Of a stretch of 64,000 nt of DNA, positions 47,459 through 56,406 are shown piece by piece (within the stretch, counting starts at the first letter, position 1; each line of letters starts with the position of its first letter). Both the position numbers and the translations under genes were made by a program. Source of the DNA: Rickettsia akari str. Hartford (GTDB lineage Bacteria; Pseudomonadota; Alphaproteobacteria; Rickettsiales; Rickettsiaceae); NCBI RefSeq assembly GCF_000018205.1, contig NC_009881.1, positions 744,001-808,000 on the forward strand, in the 5' to 3' direction. The notes under the pieces are model-generated. The model ran no database searches. It was not told where the DNA came from and worked only from the letters and a program-made list of their open reading frames with translations.

Positions 47459-47550
47459 GTTATCATTCCGCGACCTGATCGCGGAATCCATATAAACAAC
47501 ATTTTATATGGTCATTTTAACTGGGTCTCGTGGTCAAGCAACGGTATGAC
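47459..47550. repeat. Palindromic repeat, family A
   Basis: GTTATCATTCCGCGACCTGA head, CGCGGAATCCATATAAACAA, then GGTCTCGTGGTCAAGCAACG and GTATGAC tail. Sits at the mreD 5' end. The rest of the gap to ftsI (47551-47776) holds no gene I can support. Confidence 0.75.
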
Positions 47551-47776
47551 GCTAGTATATGAAATATAAATTAATTTTCTATTTTGTATAGTTTTAAAAA
47601 ATGAATATAAACTCTACAATAACTCACTATAATTAGGGTTAGGTCTTTTATCATCACCGCTCCGCTCTCATTCTTCTTGTTCATCGGAATTTAAGAAGAA
47701 AAACGGTTGTAACGTTATTTCTTTTTAATAGGACATTAAAATACTTAAGACGCCTGATAGTGATTAGGTAATATTT

Positions 47777-49462
47777 TCAACTCTCTTCCTCACTTTGTTC
47801 TATCGGCTCTAAACCATATAAAGATATCATACGCTCAAACACTCTACCGGCAGTAGGGGCAGCCGTCCAGCTTGCCGTTGCAAAGCCAAAACTTTCTTTA
47901 GTCGGTTTCGGCTCATCAAATCTAATAAAAATAATATATTGCGGGTTAGATGCGGGCAGCACACCTAAAAATGATGAAGCTCTACTATTTTTTAGATATT
48001 TCTTTTTCCCCCCTGAACCTTGTGAAAGTTTTTCTGCTGTACCGGTCTTACCGCCGATAAGATACCCTTTGACCTCTGCTCTTTTACCATTACCTTCTTT
48101 TACTACCGACCTAAATAATTTCTTCATTTGGGTAGAGGTATTTTCACTAAAAACTTTTGTACCTATTACTTTTGCATCCTTTCTTTTTAATAAAGTAATA
48201 TCATATAAAGTACCGCCGTTAACGACCGGTAACATTGCTCTAACAAAATGCAAAGGACTAATTGAAATGCCGTAGCCGTACGACATAGTAACACTAGTTA
48301 ACTCATTCCATCTTTTCTCGGAAGGAAATAACGGAGTACCTCGTTCAGGTAATTCTATTTGTAACTGATCTAATAGACCTAATTTCTTAAGGTATTTTTT
48401 AAAATTGCTTTTACCGATTTCAAGCATAATTTGACTTGTGCCAATATTTGAAGAATATAGAAAAATCTCAGGCACACTATGCCACCCTTGCCTTGGCGTA
48501 TAATCCTTAAGCTGGAATCCTCCCACTTTCATATAACTTATATCATAAGCATCATTCATATTTATTGCACCAGTATCAAAACCGACTGCCATAGTTAATG
48601 CCTTAAACACCGAACCCATTTCGTAAATGCCAAGACTTGCTATATTAAACAACTCTTCCGGTTTTGCTAAACTCGGATGATGCGGATCGAAATCAGGCTT
48701 ATTTACTAATGCTAAAATCTCGCCATTATTTGGATCTGCAATAATTCCTACTGCTCCTATGGCCTTAAATTGCTTTAAAGTTTTATCAATCTCTTCACTT
48801 AAAATACTTTGTAATCTAATATCAATAGATAATTGCAGCGGTTCTTTCCTATTCTTTGGTTCGTTTAATTCATAATCGGAATTAGTTAAATATTTATCAT
48901 AAGCGAGTTCTAAGCCACTAAGCCCTACCAAATCTCTACCTACATAACCGACAACATGCGACAATAAATTAGAAAAAGTATAAATGCGTTTCTGCTCTTC
49001 TTCAAATTCAAAACCAGGTAACCCAAGGCTAGTTATTTTTTCCTGCTGACTAGGTAATAAATCCCTTTTTACCCATATAAAGCTTTTATTTGATTTTAGT
49101 TCAGAAAGTAATTTAGCTTTATTAATATCAGGTAGAATTTCTGCTAGTTTTTTTACGGAAGTTTCAGGATCGAGAACTATTTGTGGATTAGCAAATAATG
49201 AGGCAGAAGGTAGGTTAACTGCTAATAAATTACCATTTCGATCAACTATTTCTTTTCTAAATTGATGATTTTTTTTAAAGGAATTAATATTTTTATCGTA
49301 AACACTCGTAGCAACGATTATCAATCTGTAAGATAAAGTACAAAAAAGAAAAGAAAAGCCACAAATAACCATTAATAATCGGATTTTTGTATTTTTACTA
49401 CAAACGTTCCAAATTATCAGACTTTTAATTGCAGGTTTCCATTTTCCTAAAATTTGTTTCAT
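47777..49462 (-). CDS. ftsI: Penicillin-binding protein 3 (division transpeptidase FtsI)
   Basis: 561 residues. Membrane anchor VICGFSFLFCTLSYRLIIVA near residue 35, pedestal with EIVDRNGNLLAVNLP and RIYTFSNLLSHVVGYVG. Active site S-V-F-K in YEMGSVFKALTMAVGF, S-S-N in LYSSNIGTSQIMLEIG and K-T-G in IGGKTGTAEKLSQGSGG. Septal cross-linking. Follows ftsL in the conserved mraZ-rsmH-ftsL-ftsI order. Confidence 0.96.
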   Translation of the reverse strand: MKQILGKWKPAIKSLIIWNVCSKNTKIRLLMVICGFSFLFCTLSYRLIIVATSVYDKNINSFKKNHQFRKEIVDRNGNLLAVNLPSASLFANPQIVLDPETSVKKLAEILPDINKAKLLSELKSNKSFIWVKRDLLPSQQEKITSLGLPGFEFEEEQKRIYTFSNLLSHVVGYVGRDLVGLSGLELAYDKYLTNSDYELNEPKNRKEPLQLSIDIRLQSILSEEIDKTLKQFKAIGAVGIIADPNNGEILALVNKPDFDPHHPSLAKPEELFNIASLGIYEMGSVFKALTMAVGFDTGAINMNDAYDISYMKVGGFQLKDYTPRQGWHSVPEIFLYSSNIGTSQIMLEIGKSNFKKYLKKLGLLDQLQIELPERGTPLFPSEKRWNELTSVTMSYGYGISISPLHFVRAMLPVVNGGTLYDITLLKRKDAKVIGTKVFSENTSTQMKKLFRSVVKEGNGKRAEVKGYLIGGKTGTAEKLSQGSGGKKKYLKNSRASSFLGVLPASNPQYIIFIRFDEPKPTKESFGFATASWTAAPTAGRVFERMISLYGLEPIEQSEEES

Positions 49463-49501
49463 ATATTATTTATAATGACGTTTATAAACAATCCTACTAC
49501 G

Positions 49502-49622
49502 ACACGAAGATCAACTGCAAAAGAGCAATGAGCCCATAAGACAATGAGCGGAGTGTATACTTAATACGTGAGCACCGCAGCACTTATAGATGACGCAGCC
49601 AATTTTCGAAGTTCATCGAGCA
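49502..49622. repeat. Palindromic repeat, family D, overlaps ftsL stop
   Basis: AGATCAACTGCAAAAGAGCA ... GAGCGGAGTGTATACTTAAT, GAGCACCGCAGCACTT and GATGACGCAGCCAATTTTCG. Matches the copy at 5568-5694 over most of its length. The right end (AAGTTCATCGAGCAT) supplies the last codons of ftsL. Confidence 0.75.
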
Positions 49623-50065
49623 TCCTTCACTCTACTCGAAACAGTCTTTATATACTTATTATTCGTAATTCTTTTGTAACGCCATTTACTACTCTTTGAA
49701 ATACTAATATTATGATTAAATTTAATATTTTGATCGATATTTGGTCCTAACGGATCTTTTATCATTTGATAAGATTTAACTGTTTCTAATTTTAAATAAG
49801 CTGCTGCAAGTTTTTCCAATCTAGCTGGCAAAAGTAGATAAGCTTGTTCTGCTTTCAAAATATGAATATTATTATTCTCACTATTTATCTGTTTTACAAC
49901 GCTACTTAATTGATAATCAAGAGTTGAGACTCTATCCTTTATGCTAAACAAACTACATATTACTATAACTGTTATCAATAATGTTAAATAGTGCAACTTT
50001 CTTATAGTCATAACTAAATTACTCTCGTATTTCCTATAATACTTTAGACAATCTTTTAAAAGCAT
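49613..50065 (-). CDS. ftsL: Cell division protein FtsL-like
   Basis: Assigned by position between rsmH and ftsI and by topology. One membrane segment (LTLLITVIVICSLFSIKDRV) is followed by a short coiled coil (LDYQLSSVVKQINSENNNIH, LKAEQAYLLLPARLEKLAAA). ATG 50065 gives 150 residues; the ATG at 50011 (MTIRKLHYLTLLITVIVICS, 132 residues) is a more usual FtsL start. The basic tail ends VSSRVKDAR, with the last codons and stop inside a family D repeat. FtsL works with FtsB/FtsQ to activate the septal synthase. Confidence 0.75.
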   Translation of the reverse strand: MLLKDCLKYYRKYESNLVMTIRKLHYLTLLITVIVICSLFSIKDRVSTLDYQLSSVVKQINSENNNIHILKAEQAYLLLPARLEKLAAAYLKLETVKSYQMIKDPLGPNIDQNIKFNHNISISKSSKWRYKRITNNKYIKTVSSRVKDAR

Positions 50066-50161
50066 TCGATATCATGCCTAGGTAAAAGCAGCATTGCCTG
50101 AGTTGTTCAAAAACCTACTCGATTTCATTCAGGCTTCGGCTGGAATCCAAAGCTTTAGGGT

Positions 50162-50230
50162 GTCATCCAGTGGCTTAACCATGGGAGCTAAAAATAATAA
50201 ATTAGATACCGCGATCAAGTCGCGGTATGA
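50162..50230. repeat. Palindromic repeat, family A, plus a family B end to 50265
   Basis: GTCATCCAGTGGCTTAACCA head and CGCGATCAAGTCGCGGTATG tail. Directly behind it GATTCCCGCCGACGCCGGAA with TGACAT is a compact family B end. Together they fill the 230-bp gap between ftsL and rsmH. Confidence 0.75.
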
Positions 50231-50294
50231 CAAAGTACTTGATTCCCGCCGACGCCGGAATGACATCAATCAAGCCATGCAACAATGACATAGG

Positions 50295-51218
50295 CTATAG
50301 TATCTTTTTTGCGGTTCTAAGCTTTGCTGATCTCGCTCTAATATTAAGCCTTATCTCTTTATCTGAGGGTGCTAGAGCTTTGTTAGTAATAATCCTAAGC
50401 CATTTATTTGGATCAATTATTATATCATCTTTAGCATATTTTGACCTTGCTACCGGCTTTTCCGAATTTTCTTTAAAGAAATTCTTGATTATCATGTCTT
50501 CTAAAGAGTGAAAAGATACCACAACTAAACGTCCGTCTTTCTTTAATATATTTTTTACATTCATTAAAAACCGCTCTAACTCCCCAAGCTCATCGTTTAT
50601 ATAAATCCTAATAGCTTGAAAGGTTTTAGTTGCAGGATCAATTTTGCCTTTTCTGAATCCTATACTGCTCCTGACAATCTCAGCGAGCTTGCCCGTACTA
50701 TCAATTCTTGCCGTTTTTCTATATTCTACGATGCTCTTAGCTATTCTGCGTGAAAAGCTCTCATTACCATACTTATAAATTATATCGGCGATTTCTTTTT
50801 CCTCTAACGTATTTACAAATTCCTCGGCACTAAACCCTTGCCCGCTCATACGCATATCTAGTGGTCCATCATGCAAAAACGAAAATCCTCTATCTGCTAC
50901 ATCTAACTGCATTGATGAGACACCTAAATCCAGCACTATCCCGTCAAATTGTTTTTCCTTAAGCTTTGCAAAACTATCCGCAAAATTCGTTGCTATAAAA
51001 TCGAATCTCTCAACGTAATTTTGTTTAATTTCTTCAGCTTTTTTAATCACGTTTGGATCACGATCCAAAGCTACAACATAACAGTCACAGCTTTCTAATA
51101 TTGCTTTGCTATATCCTCCTGCTCCAAATGTACAATCCAAATAAAACTCACCGCCTTTTGGATCTAAAACCTTCAATACTTCGCTTAGCATTACAGGTAT
51201 GTGGGTCTGTAACATCAA
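50295..51218 (-). CDS. rsmH: 16S rRNA (cytosine1402-N4)-methyltransferase
   Basis: 307 residues. N-terminal [18 protein letters not shown]-binding [36 protein letters not shown], then [20 protein letters not shown] and the C-terminal [20 protein letters not shown], all hallmarks of the MraW family. N-terminus overlaps the mraZ stop by 4 bp, the usual coupling in the division cluster. Confidence 0.96.
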   Translation of the reverse strand: MMLQTHIPVMLSEVLKVLDPKGGEFYLDCTFGAGGYSKAILESCDCYVVALDRDPNVIKKAEEIKQNYVERFDFIATNFADSFAKLKEKQFDGIVLDLGVSSMQLDVADRGFSFLHDGPLDMRMSGQGFSAEEFVNTLEEKEIADIIYKYGNESFSRRIAKSIVEYRKTARIDSTGKLAEIVRSSIGFRKGKIDPATKTFQAIRIYINDELGELERFLMNVKNILKKDGRLVVVSFHSLEDMIIKNFFKENSEKPVARSKYAKDDIIIDPNKWLRIITNKALAPSDKEIRLNIRARSAKLRTAKKIL

Positions 51219-51664
51219 TTCGCATTCCGTAGAGTGAACCGCTGTTCATGAGCAATTTTTTGAGCAGATTTTAAATGTTTCTCAAAATTCTGCGGCTGCC
51301 AAATCTCAAAAATCACCCCTTTACCTACAAAGCATGCCTGCTCTTCGATCCCTGCATGCTTCATTAAAGATTGCGGCAATATTACTCTTCCATCCCCATC
51401 AAACGAAAGCTGGACAGCTTCCCCGAATATCATAGTCTCAAAGGCATCACGCTCCTCGGAATAAGGATCAAGCGTCTCAATCATTTGCTTTAATTTCTCG
51501 ATATGCGAAATACCACACGCCTCTATACAATTATTCCTAATCGACGGATAAGCAATCACGCCGTTAAATAGTTCTTTCCCTAGTACCGCACGGTAATTCG
51601 CCGGCACTGATACCCTACTCTTTTTATCAACACCATTTACATACTTAGATAAAAATACATTCAT
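51215..51664 (-). CDS. mraZ: Transcriptional regulator MraZ
   Basis: 149 residues with two SpoVT-AbrB-like halves: [20 protein letters not shown] and [19 protein letters not shown]. First gene of the division cluster. Known MraZ proteins bind TGGG(N)6 direct repeats upstream of their own gene; such repeats are visible directly in front of this ATG (51665-51698). Confidence 0.95.
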   Translation of the reverse strand: MNVFLSKYVNGVDKKSRVSVPANYRAVLGKELFNGVIAYPSIRNNCIEACGISHIEKLKQMIETLDPYSEERDAFETMIFGEAVQLSFDGDGRVILPQSLMKHAGIEEQACFVGKGVIFEIWQPQNFEKHLKSAQKIAHEQRFTLRNAN

Positions 51665-51698
51665 TGGTATAATTTGGGTTAATGTGGGATTTTATGGT
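51665..51698 (-). promoter_or_regulatory. Candidate MraZ operator: four TGG repeats at 10-bp spacing
   Basis: On the plus strand TGGT (51665), TGGG (51675), TGGG (51685) and TGGT (51695) occur with an exact 10-bp period. E. coli MraZ binds direct repeats TGGGN separated by 5 nt, i.e. the same 10-bp period. The repeats are on the strand opposite to mraZ and end 1 bp before its start, so bound MraZ would block initiation or translation signals. Promoter-like TTGACT lies further upstream (51729-51734, minus strand). Confidence 0.55.
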
Positions 51699-51779
51699 AA
51701 TCTATAGGATATTATAGGAATATCAAGGAGTCAAGCGTTTTTAACAGACAGAAGTTAAATTATTAACTTCTGTCTTTAT

Positions 51780-51875
51780 TGCCATTGCGAACCGACATTG
51801 TTGTGTTGGTTGGTGCTTCCGTCTGAGCCACCGAAAAATTGAAAATTATGACAAAGTAATCTCAGGCAAGATTAA
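51780..51875. repeat. Palindromic repeat, family C (degenerate)
   Basis: TGCCATTGCGAACCGACATT, CCACCGAAAAATTGAAAATT and TATGACAAAGTAATCTCAGG correspond to the family C head in mutated form. Upstream of mraZ. Confidence 0.5.
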
Positions 51876-51954
51876 TTTTTATTGTGTTTTATTTGAAATA
51901 ATTATTGATTAGTATTAATAATTATCTTACTTTTTACATAAATAAGGGTTAATT

Positions 51955-52141
51955 ATGCTACAACTTAAAATAGGTATTTTTAAAACAATAAAAACTAAAA
52001 TTCAATCAAACGCTAATTATCCACTCAAGAAAAAACTACTAAAAAAATTTTAAACCCCATGGTAAAATATATAAATATGATCCCAACCAAGATGTTTGGA
52101 CACCGGATACTGAACTTCTTGGAACAGATTATGACACATAA
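51955..52141 (+). pseudogene. Small basic protein, frameshifted
   Basis: ATG 51955 has a good ribosome site (AAGGG, 51944-51948). It reads MLQLKIGIFKTIKTKIQSNA, YPLKKKLLKK, then shifts near the A-run at 52040 to NFKPHGKIYKYDPNQDVWTP and DTELLGTDYDT, ending at 52141. About 60 codons. I do not recognise it. The A-tract could be a sequencing error or a slippage site. Confidence 0.4.
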
Positions 52142-52215
52142 TTATAAATCTAGCATTCTTAACTAAATATATATATTGTGAACAAATGCTAAGTTTGAGC
52201 TTTGAAATCTAATTT

Positions 52216-53625
52216 ATGTTTAATTTACCTATTGATAATATTACCGTATTCATATACCTAATATCTATTCTACTTATTGGTATATATTACCGAGCTAAAC
52301 ATAGTAGTTTTAAGAACTATGCAAATGTTGACAGTAAAGCGCAAAATAGTAAGCTGTTACTAATAGCTACAATATTTGCAAGCTCTGTCGGAGGTGCTAC
52401 CACTTTCGGCATTATGGAAAAGGTTTTTTTAGGACAAGAATATTATGCTTATGTTTTGATGCTTACAATACCTATGGATATATTAATTGCAATCTATATA
52501 GTGCCTTTAATTGCCAAACATTACGGAGCTGAAAGTATCGGCGATATCCTAAGTACATATTACGGTAATATCGGTCGTTTTATCGGAGGTGTTAGTTCGG
52601 TTATCGTTTCAGTAGGGTTTTTGGCTGCTCAAATAAGCGTCAGCGGCTATATTTTTCAATATATCTTAGAAATAAATTATGTAAATGGAGTAATTTTAAG
52701 TTATAGTATGGTACTTATATATACTACAATTGGCGGCTTACAGTCTATTGTTTTTACTAATTTATTACAATTTTTGGCGATGATAATCGCTATACCGACT
52801 ATAACTTTTATAAGTTTAAATAAAATCGGTTTTGTAGCTTTGATTAATAACCTACCTACGGAAAATGCAAATTTTAATCAGAGCAACCTACTTTCTTATA
52901 CGATTGCAGCAGCTTTAAGCTTTAGCGTTATGAATCTATATCCTACATTTATCCAAAGAGCTTTAATTAATAAAAATCCTACACAAACAACTAAAGCAAT
53001 ATATGCAAAATCTGCTATATATTTTTTCTTCTTGATTTGCATTACTTTAAACGGTTTAATTGCTTATAAGCTTTATCCAAACCAACCGTCAAATTTAGTA
53101 TTACCTTATTTAATCAACCAAATTATTCCGCCTTTAATTCAAGGGGTAGTAATGAGCGGACTCTTAGCTTCCGTTATGTCTACTGCCGATTCTGATTTAA
53201 ACGTTACTTCTATAGCTCTCGTTAAGGACATAATTAACCCTATACTTAAAGTAAAAAATCAGCAAAAATTATTATTAATTGCCCGAATTATTAATGTTAT
53301 AATAGGAAGTTTTGCGATCATTGTAGCTTTAAAATTTAGTAATGTAATTGATTTAGTAGTGTTCTTTACCGGTTTCTGGGGACCAGTAATATTAGTACCG
53401 TTAATAACAACGCTTTTCGGTATCAGAACATCTAAAACTATAATAGTCTTATCATCACTTGGCGGAGCAGCTACTTTCTTAATATGGGAATATTATGCTT
53501 TATCGTTACAGTATTTTAACCTTAGAGGGGTGTTTATAGGAACGATGGTGAGTCTGATAATATTTATTTTAGGACGTGGCATTATGGCTCTATGTCATGG
53601 ACGCAAAAGCGAGAATCCAATTTAG
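52216..53625 (+). CDS. Sodium:solute symporter (SSS) family
   Basis: 469 residues with about 12 membrane segments, e.g. VFIYLISILLIGIYYRAKH, LLIATIFASSVGGATTFGIM (the conserved GGATxFG start), VIVSVGFLAAQISVSGYIF, and SGLLASVMSTADSDLNVTSI, where the sodium-site Ser/Asp residues lie. Substrate unknown. The last ~11 codons (ALCHGRKSENPI) are translated from a palindromic repeat, so the native C-terminus has been replaced. It is complete, unlike the related fragment at 23243. Confidence 0.88.
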   Translation: MFNLPIDNITVFIYLISILLIGIYYRAKHSSFKNYANVDSKAQNSKLLLIATIFASSVGGATTFGIMEKVFLGQEYYAYVLMLTIPMDILIAIYIVPLIAKHYGAESIGDILSTYYGNIGRFIGGVSSVIVSVGFLAAQISVSGYIFQYILEINYVNGVILSYSMVLIYTTIGGLQSIVFTNLLQFLAMIIAIPTITFISLNKIGFVALINNLPTENANFNQSNLLSYTIAAALSFSVMNLYPTFIQRALINKNPTQTTKAIYAKSAIYFFFLICITLNGLIAYKLYPNQPSNLVLPYLINQIIPPLIQGVVMSGLLASVMSTADSDLNVTSIALVKDIINPILKVKNQQKLLLIARIINVIIGSFAIIVALKFSNVIDLVVFFTGFWGPVILVPLITTLFGIRTSKTIIVLSSLGGAATFLIWEYYALSLQYFNLRGVFIGTMVSLIIFILGRGIMALCHGRKSENPI

Positions 53626-53674
53626 TATGTCTAGACTTTTCAGTGCATGGATTCCCACTTTTGCGTGCATGACA
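53591..53674. repeat. Palindromic repeat, family B variant, overlaps symporter C-terminus
   Basis: TATGTCATGGACGCAAAAGC at the left and GCATGGATTCCCACTTTTGC with GTGCATGACAT at the right are near-inverted. Left half and stop are coding for the symporter's last residues. Confidence 0.75.
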
Positions 53675-53846
53675 TCAAGTATACTTCTGATCATATTCAA
53701 AGTTAGGTAAATCCTTATGCTGCCAACTCGATATCATGAGTTATAAAATTAGTTTTTTCTATGTGCAACTGATGTTTAAACTAGTTATTGTTATTACGTA
53801 CATAATATGGTACCATCAATGGTAAAACTTTTTTAGGGATAATATT

Positions 53847-54095
53847 GTGGCTATTTACACAAGTTCGCAAGCACGAGCTAAATTATTTACTCTTATTTAT
53901 GAAACCAATAAAACTCATGAACCTATTTATATAAAGGGAAAACGTAATAATGCGGTAATCATATCAGAACAAGACTACGAAGGATTACAAGAAACTTTAT
54001 ATTTGTACTCTAAACCAAGCTGAGTAAAAAGAATTCTTGAAGCTAGTAAAAAATCGTTAGAAGAATGTATTGGCCATGAAGAAGCATGGAAATGA
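53847..54095 (+). pseudogene. Phd/YefM-type antitoxin with an in-frame TGA
   Basis: GTG 53847 opens VAIYTSSQARAKLFTLIYET, then IKGKRNNAVIISEQDYEGLQ (the G-K-x-x-x-A-V-x-x-S-x-x-x-Y antitoxin core). TGA at 54021 stops it at codon 59; the same frame resumes VKRILEASKKSLEECIGHEE to TGA 54093. The lost C-terminal half is the toxin-neutralising part. Overlaps the toxin start, standard for this pair. Confidence 0.75.
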
Positions 54096-54348
54096 TATAT
54101 ACTATACTGTACCCAAAGAAAGCAATTGAAGATATACAAAATTTAAAAGCACCTAAATTAGCCGATAAAGCAGAAAATTTATGTAAATCCTTAACAATAA
54201 ATTCAATACCATTAAATAGTAAAAAACTGTATCGTAATTTAGTTGGTAAACGTTCTATAAGAATTAGTTTACAACATAGACTGGTTTATGAAATATTAGA
54301 GGATAAAAAATTATAAAAATACTTAGCATGTGGGGACATTATGAGTAA
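54086..54348 (+). pseudogene. YoeB/Txe-type mRNA interferase toxin, C-terminus frameshifted
   Basis: ATG 54086 or, more typically, 54092 (MIYTILYPKKAIEDIQNLKA). GKRSIRISLQHRLVYEILED is the conserved core. A shift in the A-run at about 54305-54312 stops it at 54316. The other frame gives IIKILSMWGHYE, the expected C-terminal end with the catalytic His/Tyr region. A single-base change has removed the end of the active site, so the toxin is probably inactive, matching the broken antitoxin. Confidence 0.75.
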
Positions 54349-54355
54349 TGATGCC

Positions 54356-56311
54356 TCATCTCTTATGCAACGTTCTAAAAATCATCGCGGCAAGTGACTT
54401 GTTAATACCGTTTACTTTAGTAAGCTCATCTATTGTGGCATCACATACTGCTTTATAAGAACCGAAATAGTGCAGCAATGCTTTTTTACGAGTTTCACCT
54501 ACGCCCTCTATGTTATCAAGGCTTGATATTTTTATAGCACGTGATCTACCGAGTCTATGATTCTTTATAGCGAAATTATGTGCCTCATCCCGCAAGATTT
54601 GTAAATATTTCATAATCGGCAAGTTTGTATCCAGCGTAAATACTTCTTTACCTGTCATATGAAATTGCTCAATGCCGGCATTTCTATCTACTCCTTTTGA
54701 CATACAAACAAAAGGAATATGCATTGCAAATTTATCCATTACCTCTTTAACAATACCTAAATGCCCTTTGCCACCGTCTATAATCATCAAGCTCGGCAAT
54801 TTATGCGGCTCATTCTTAAGTCTAGTTAATCTGCGTATTAAAACTTGCCTGAGCATTTCATAATCGTCACCTACAGCATAATTATGCGTACTGCTGGTGT
54901 CATCCTCCCGTGACCTGACAACGGGATCCATAGGGTTTGTTAATGTACTGGATCCCGCGATCAAGTTGCGGGGTGAAAATGGATAGGCGTGAGATGATAA
55001 TGAAGCGTCGCAGGACGATAATGAGAAAACCCGATATTCCTTTTTATCAAAACCGGCTTTACCAACAACTACCACAACGCCGACGGCAAACTTACCTTGA
55101 ATATGGCTATTATCATAAATCTCAATTCTTTCAGGAATTTCATGAAGACCAAATAGCGCTTTGATTTCAAGCATAATCTCTTGATTTTTTACAAATTTCT
55201 TCAAATATTGCTCTAGAGAGAATAAAGCCTTTATTGCTGCATTCTGAACTAGCTTGGCTTTACCTCCACTAATAGGTATTATAATATTGAGTTTAGTAAT
55301 ATTATTGATTTTCTTAATCGCCTCTATCATATTCTCTTTATCATTAATTTCATGATTAATGATAATTTCCGCAGGCACTTGTTGTTTTTGATAAAATTGT
55401 AATAAAAAATATTCTAATACTTCTTCTTTGGTACTATTTTCAGTAGAAGTAGGAAAATAAGGAATATTACCGCATGCTTGCCATGCCCTATATAAAAAAA
55501 CTTCTACGCAATAATGTCCATTCTTTTCTACAACAACGATTATATCTGCATCTTTAACAATATCTGAAACACATGACTTAAGCTGCACATAACTAAGTGC
55601 CTTAATACGGTCTCTAATTTCTGCCGCCTCTTCAAAACGCATCTGACTACTTAGCTCTTCCATCTTTTTAGATAGGTTCTCTTGGAGTGCTTTGGTACGA
55701 CCTTGTAAGAAATCTTTCACCTGAGCTACTAAGTCCCTATAGTCCTCCTTATTTATTTTACCGACGCAAGGAGCATAACAACGTTTTATTTCATATTGCA
55801 TACAAGGACGAGTACGTGAATTAAAGTAATTATCTGTGCAGGAACGTAATTTAAAGATTTTTTGCAATTCCGTTAAAGTAGTGTTAACTTCCGTGGCGGA
55901 AGCAAAAGGACCAAAACATTTTCCATCATTTAGAGTTTTACCGCGATACTTTAGCAATTGTGGGAAATCATGATCTAAACGTAACTTAATGAAAGGAAAA
56001 GATTTGTCATCCTTAAGAAGAATATTAAATTTCGGCTGAAATTTTTTGATTAGCTGGGCTTCTAAAAGTAGTGCCTCAACTTCGGAATTAGTAATGCTGT
56101 ACTCTAAAAAACAAGTATTTGCAATCATCCGAAGCGTCTTATTATCTAAATCGCTTTTAATGTAATGAGTAAGACGTTTCTTTAAATTTTTAGCTTTACC
56201 GACATAGATAACCTGTTTGTTAACGTCAAACATTCGATAAACCCCGCAACGTTCAGGAGCATCTATAAGTTTAGATTTAATTAACTCACTTCTGGTAATT
56301 TCTAGAGTCAT
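54356..56311 (-). CDS. uvrC: UvrABC system protein C with an inserted repeat
   Basis: 651 residues from ATG 56311 (MTLEITRSELIKSKL). An open frame runs 12 codons further up, but those codons derive from a palindromic repeat. GIY-YIG nuclease GVYRMFDVNKQVIYVGKAKN, UVR domain LSSQMRFEEAAEIRDRIKAL, RNase H-like nuclease around IPERIEIYDNSHIQGKFAVG and MIIDGGKGHLGIVKEVM, and the C-terminal helix-hairpin-helix LDNIEGVGETRKKALLHYFG. A 26-residue segment starting PRNLIAGSSTLTNPMDPVVR (about residues 446-471) is translated from a palindromic element between the YRVFSLS and DDYEMLRQV blocks. Makes both nucleotide-excision-repair incisions. Likely active if the insert is surface-exposed. Confidence 0.93.
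   Translation of the reverse strand: MTLEITRSELIKSKLIDAPERCGVYRMFDVNKQVIYVGKAKNLKKRLTHYIKSDLDNKTLRMIANTCFLEYSITNSEVEALLLEAQLIKKFQPKFNILLKDDKSFPFIKLRLDHDFPQLLKYRGKTLNDGKCFGPFASATEVNTTLTELQKIFKLRSCTDNYFNSRTRPCMQYEIKRCYAPCVGKINKEDYRDLVAQVKDFLQGRTKALQENLSKKMEELSSQMRFEEAAEIRDRIKALSYVQLKSCVSDIVKDADIIVVVEKNGHYCVEVFLYRAWQACGNIPYFPTSTENSTKEEVLEYFLLQFYQKQQVPAEIIINHEINDKENMIEAIKKINNITKLNIIIPISGGKAKLVQNAAIKALFSLEQYLKKFVKNQEIMLEIKALFGLHEIPERIEIYDNSHIQGKFAVGVVVVVGKAGFDKKEYRVFSLSSCDASLSSHAYPFSPRNLIAGSSTLTNPMDPVVRSREDDTSSTHNYAVGDDYEMLRQVLIRRLTRLKNEPHKLPSLMIIDGGKGHLGIVKEVMDKFAMHIPFVCMSKGVDRNAGIEQFHMTGKEVFTLDTNLPIMKYLQILRDEAHNFAIKNHRLGRSRAIKISSLDNIEGVGETRKKALLHYFGSYKAVCDATIDELTKVNGINKSLAAMIFRTLHKR
54899..54976. 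repeat. Palindromic repeat, family A, inside uvrC
   Basis: TGTCATCCTCCCGTGACCTG and ACTGGATCCCGCGATCAAGT with GCGGGGTGA are the family A head and tail. 78 bp, a multiple of 3, so the frame is kept. Confidence 0.88.
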
Positions 56312-56326
56312 GTATATTGTGCATTT

Positions 56327-56404
56327 GTCATACCGTGGTTTGACCACAGGATCTTATATCACAGGCTTTATTCTGAGATACCGCTACAAGCCCCGTGGTA
56401 TGAC
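56327..56404. repeat. Palindromic repeat, family A, in the uvrC/PCuAC gap
   Basis: GTCATACCGTGGTTTGACCA at the left and GCCCCGTGGTATGAC at the right. It starts 15 bp before the uvrC ATG (reading minus) and ends 3 bp before the next gene's stop, so it is practically the whole intergenic region. Confidence 0.85.
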
Positions 56405-56406
56405 CT

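Noticed and set aside
54937..55164. Plus-strand open frame inside uvrC
   Set aside because: Antisense to uvrC around its repeat insertion.
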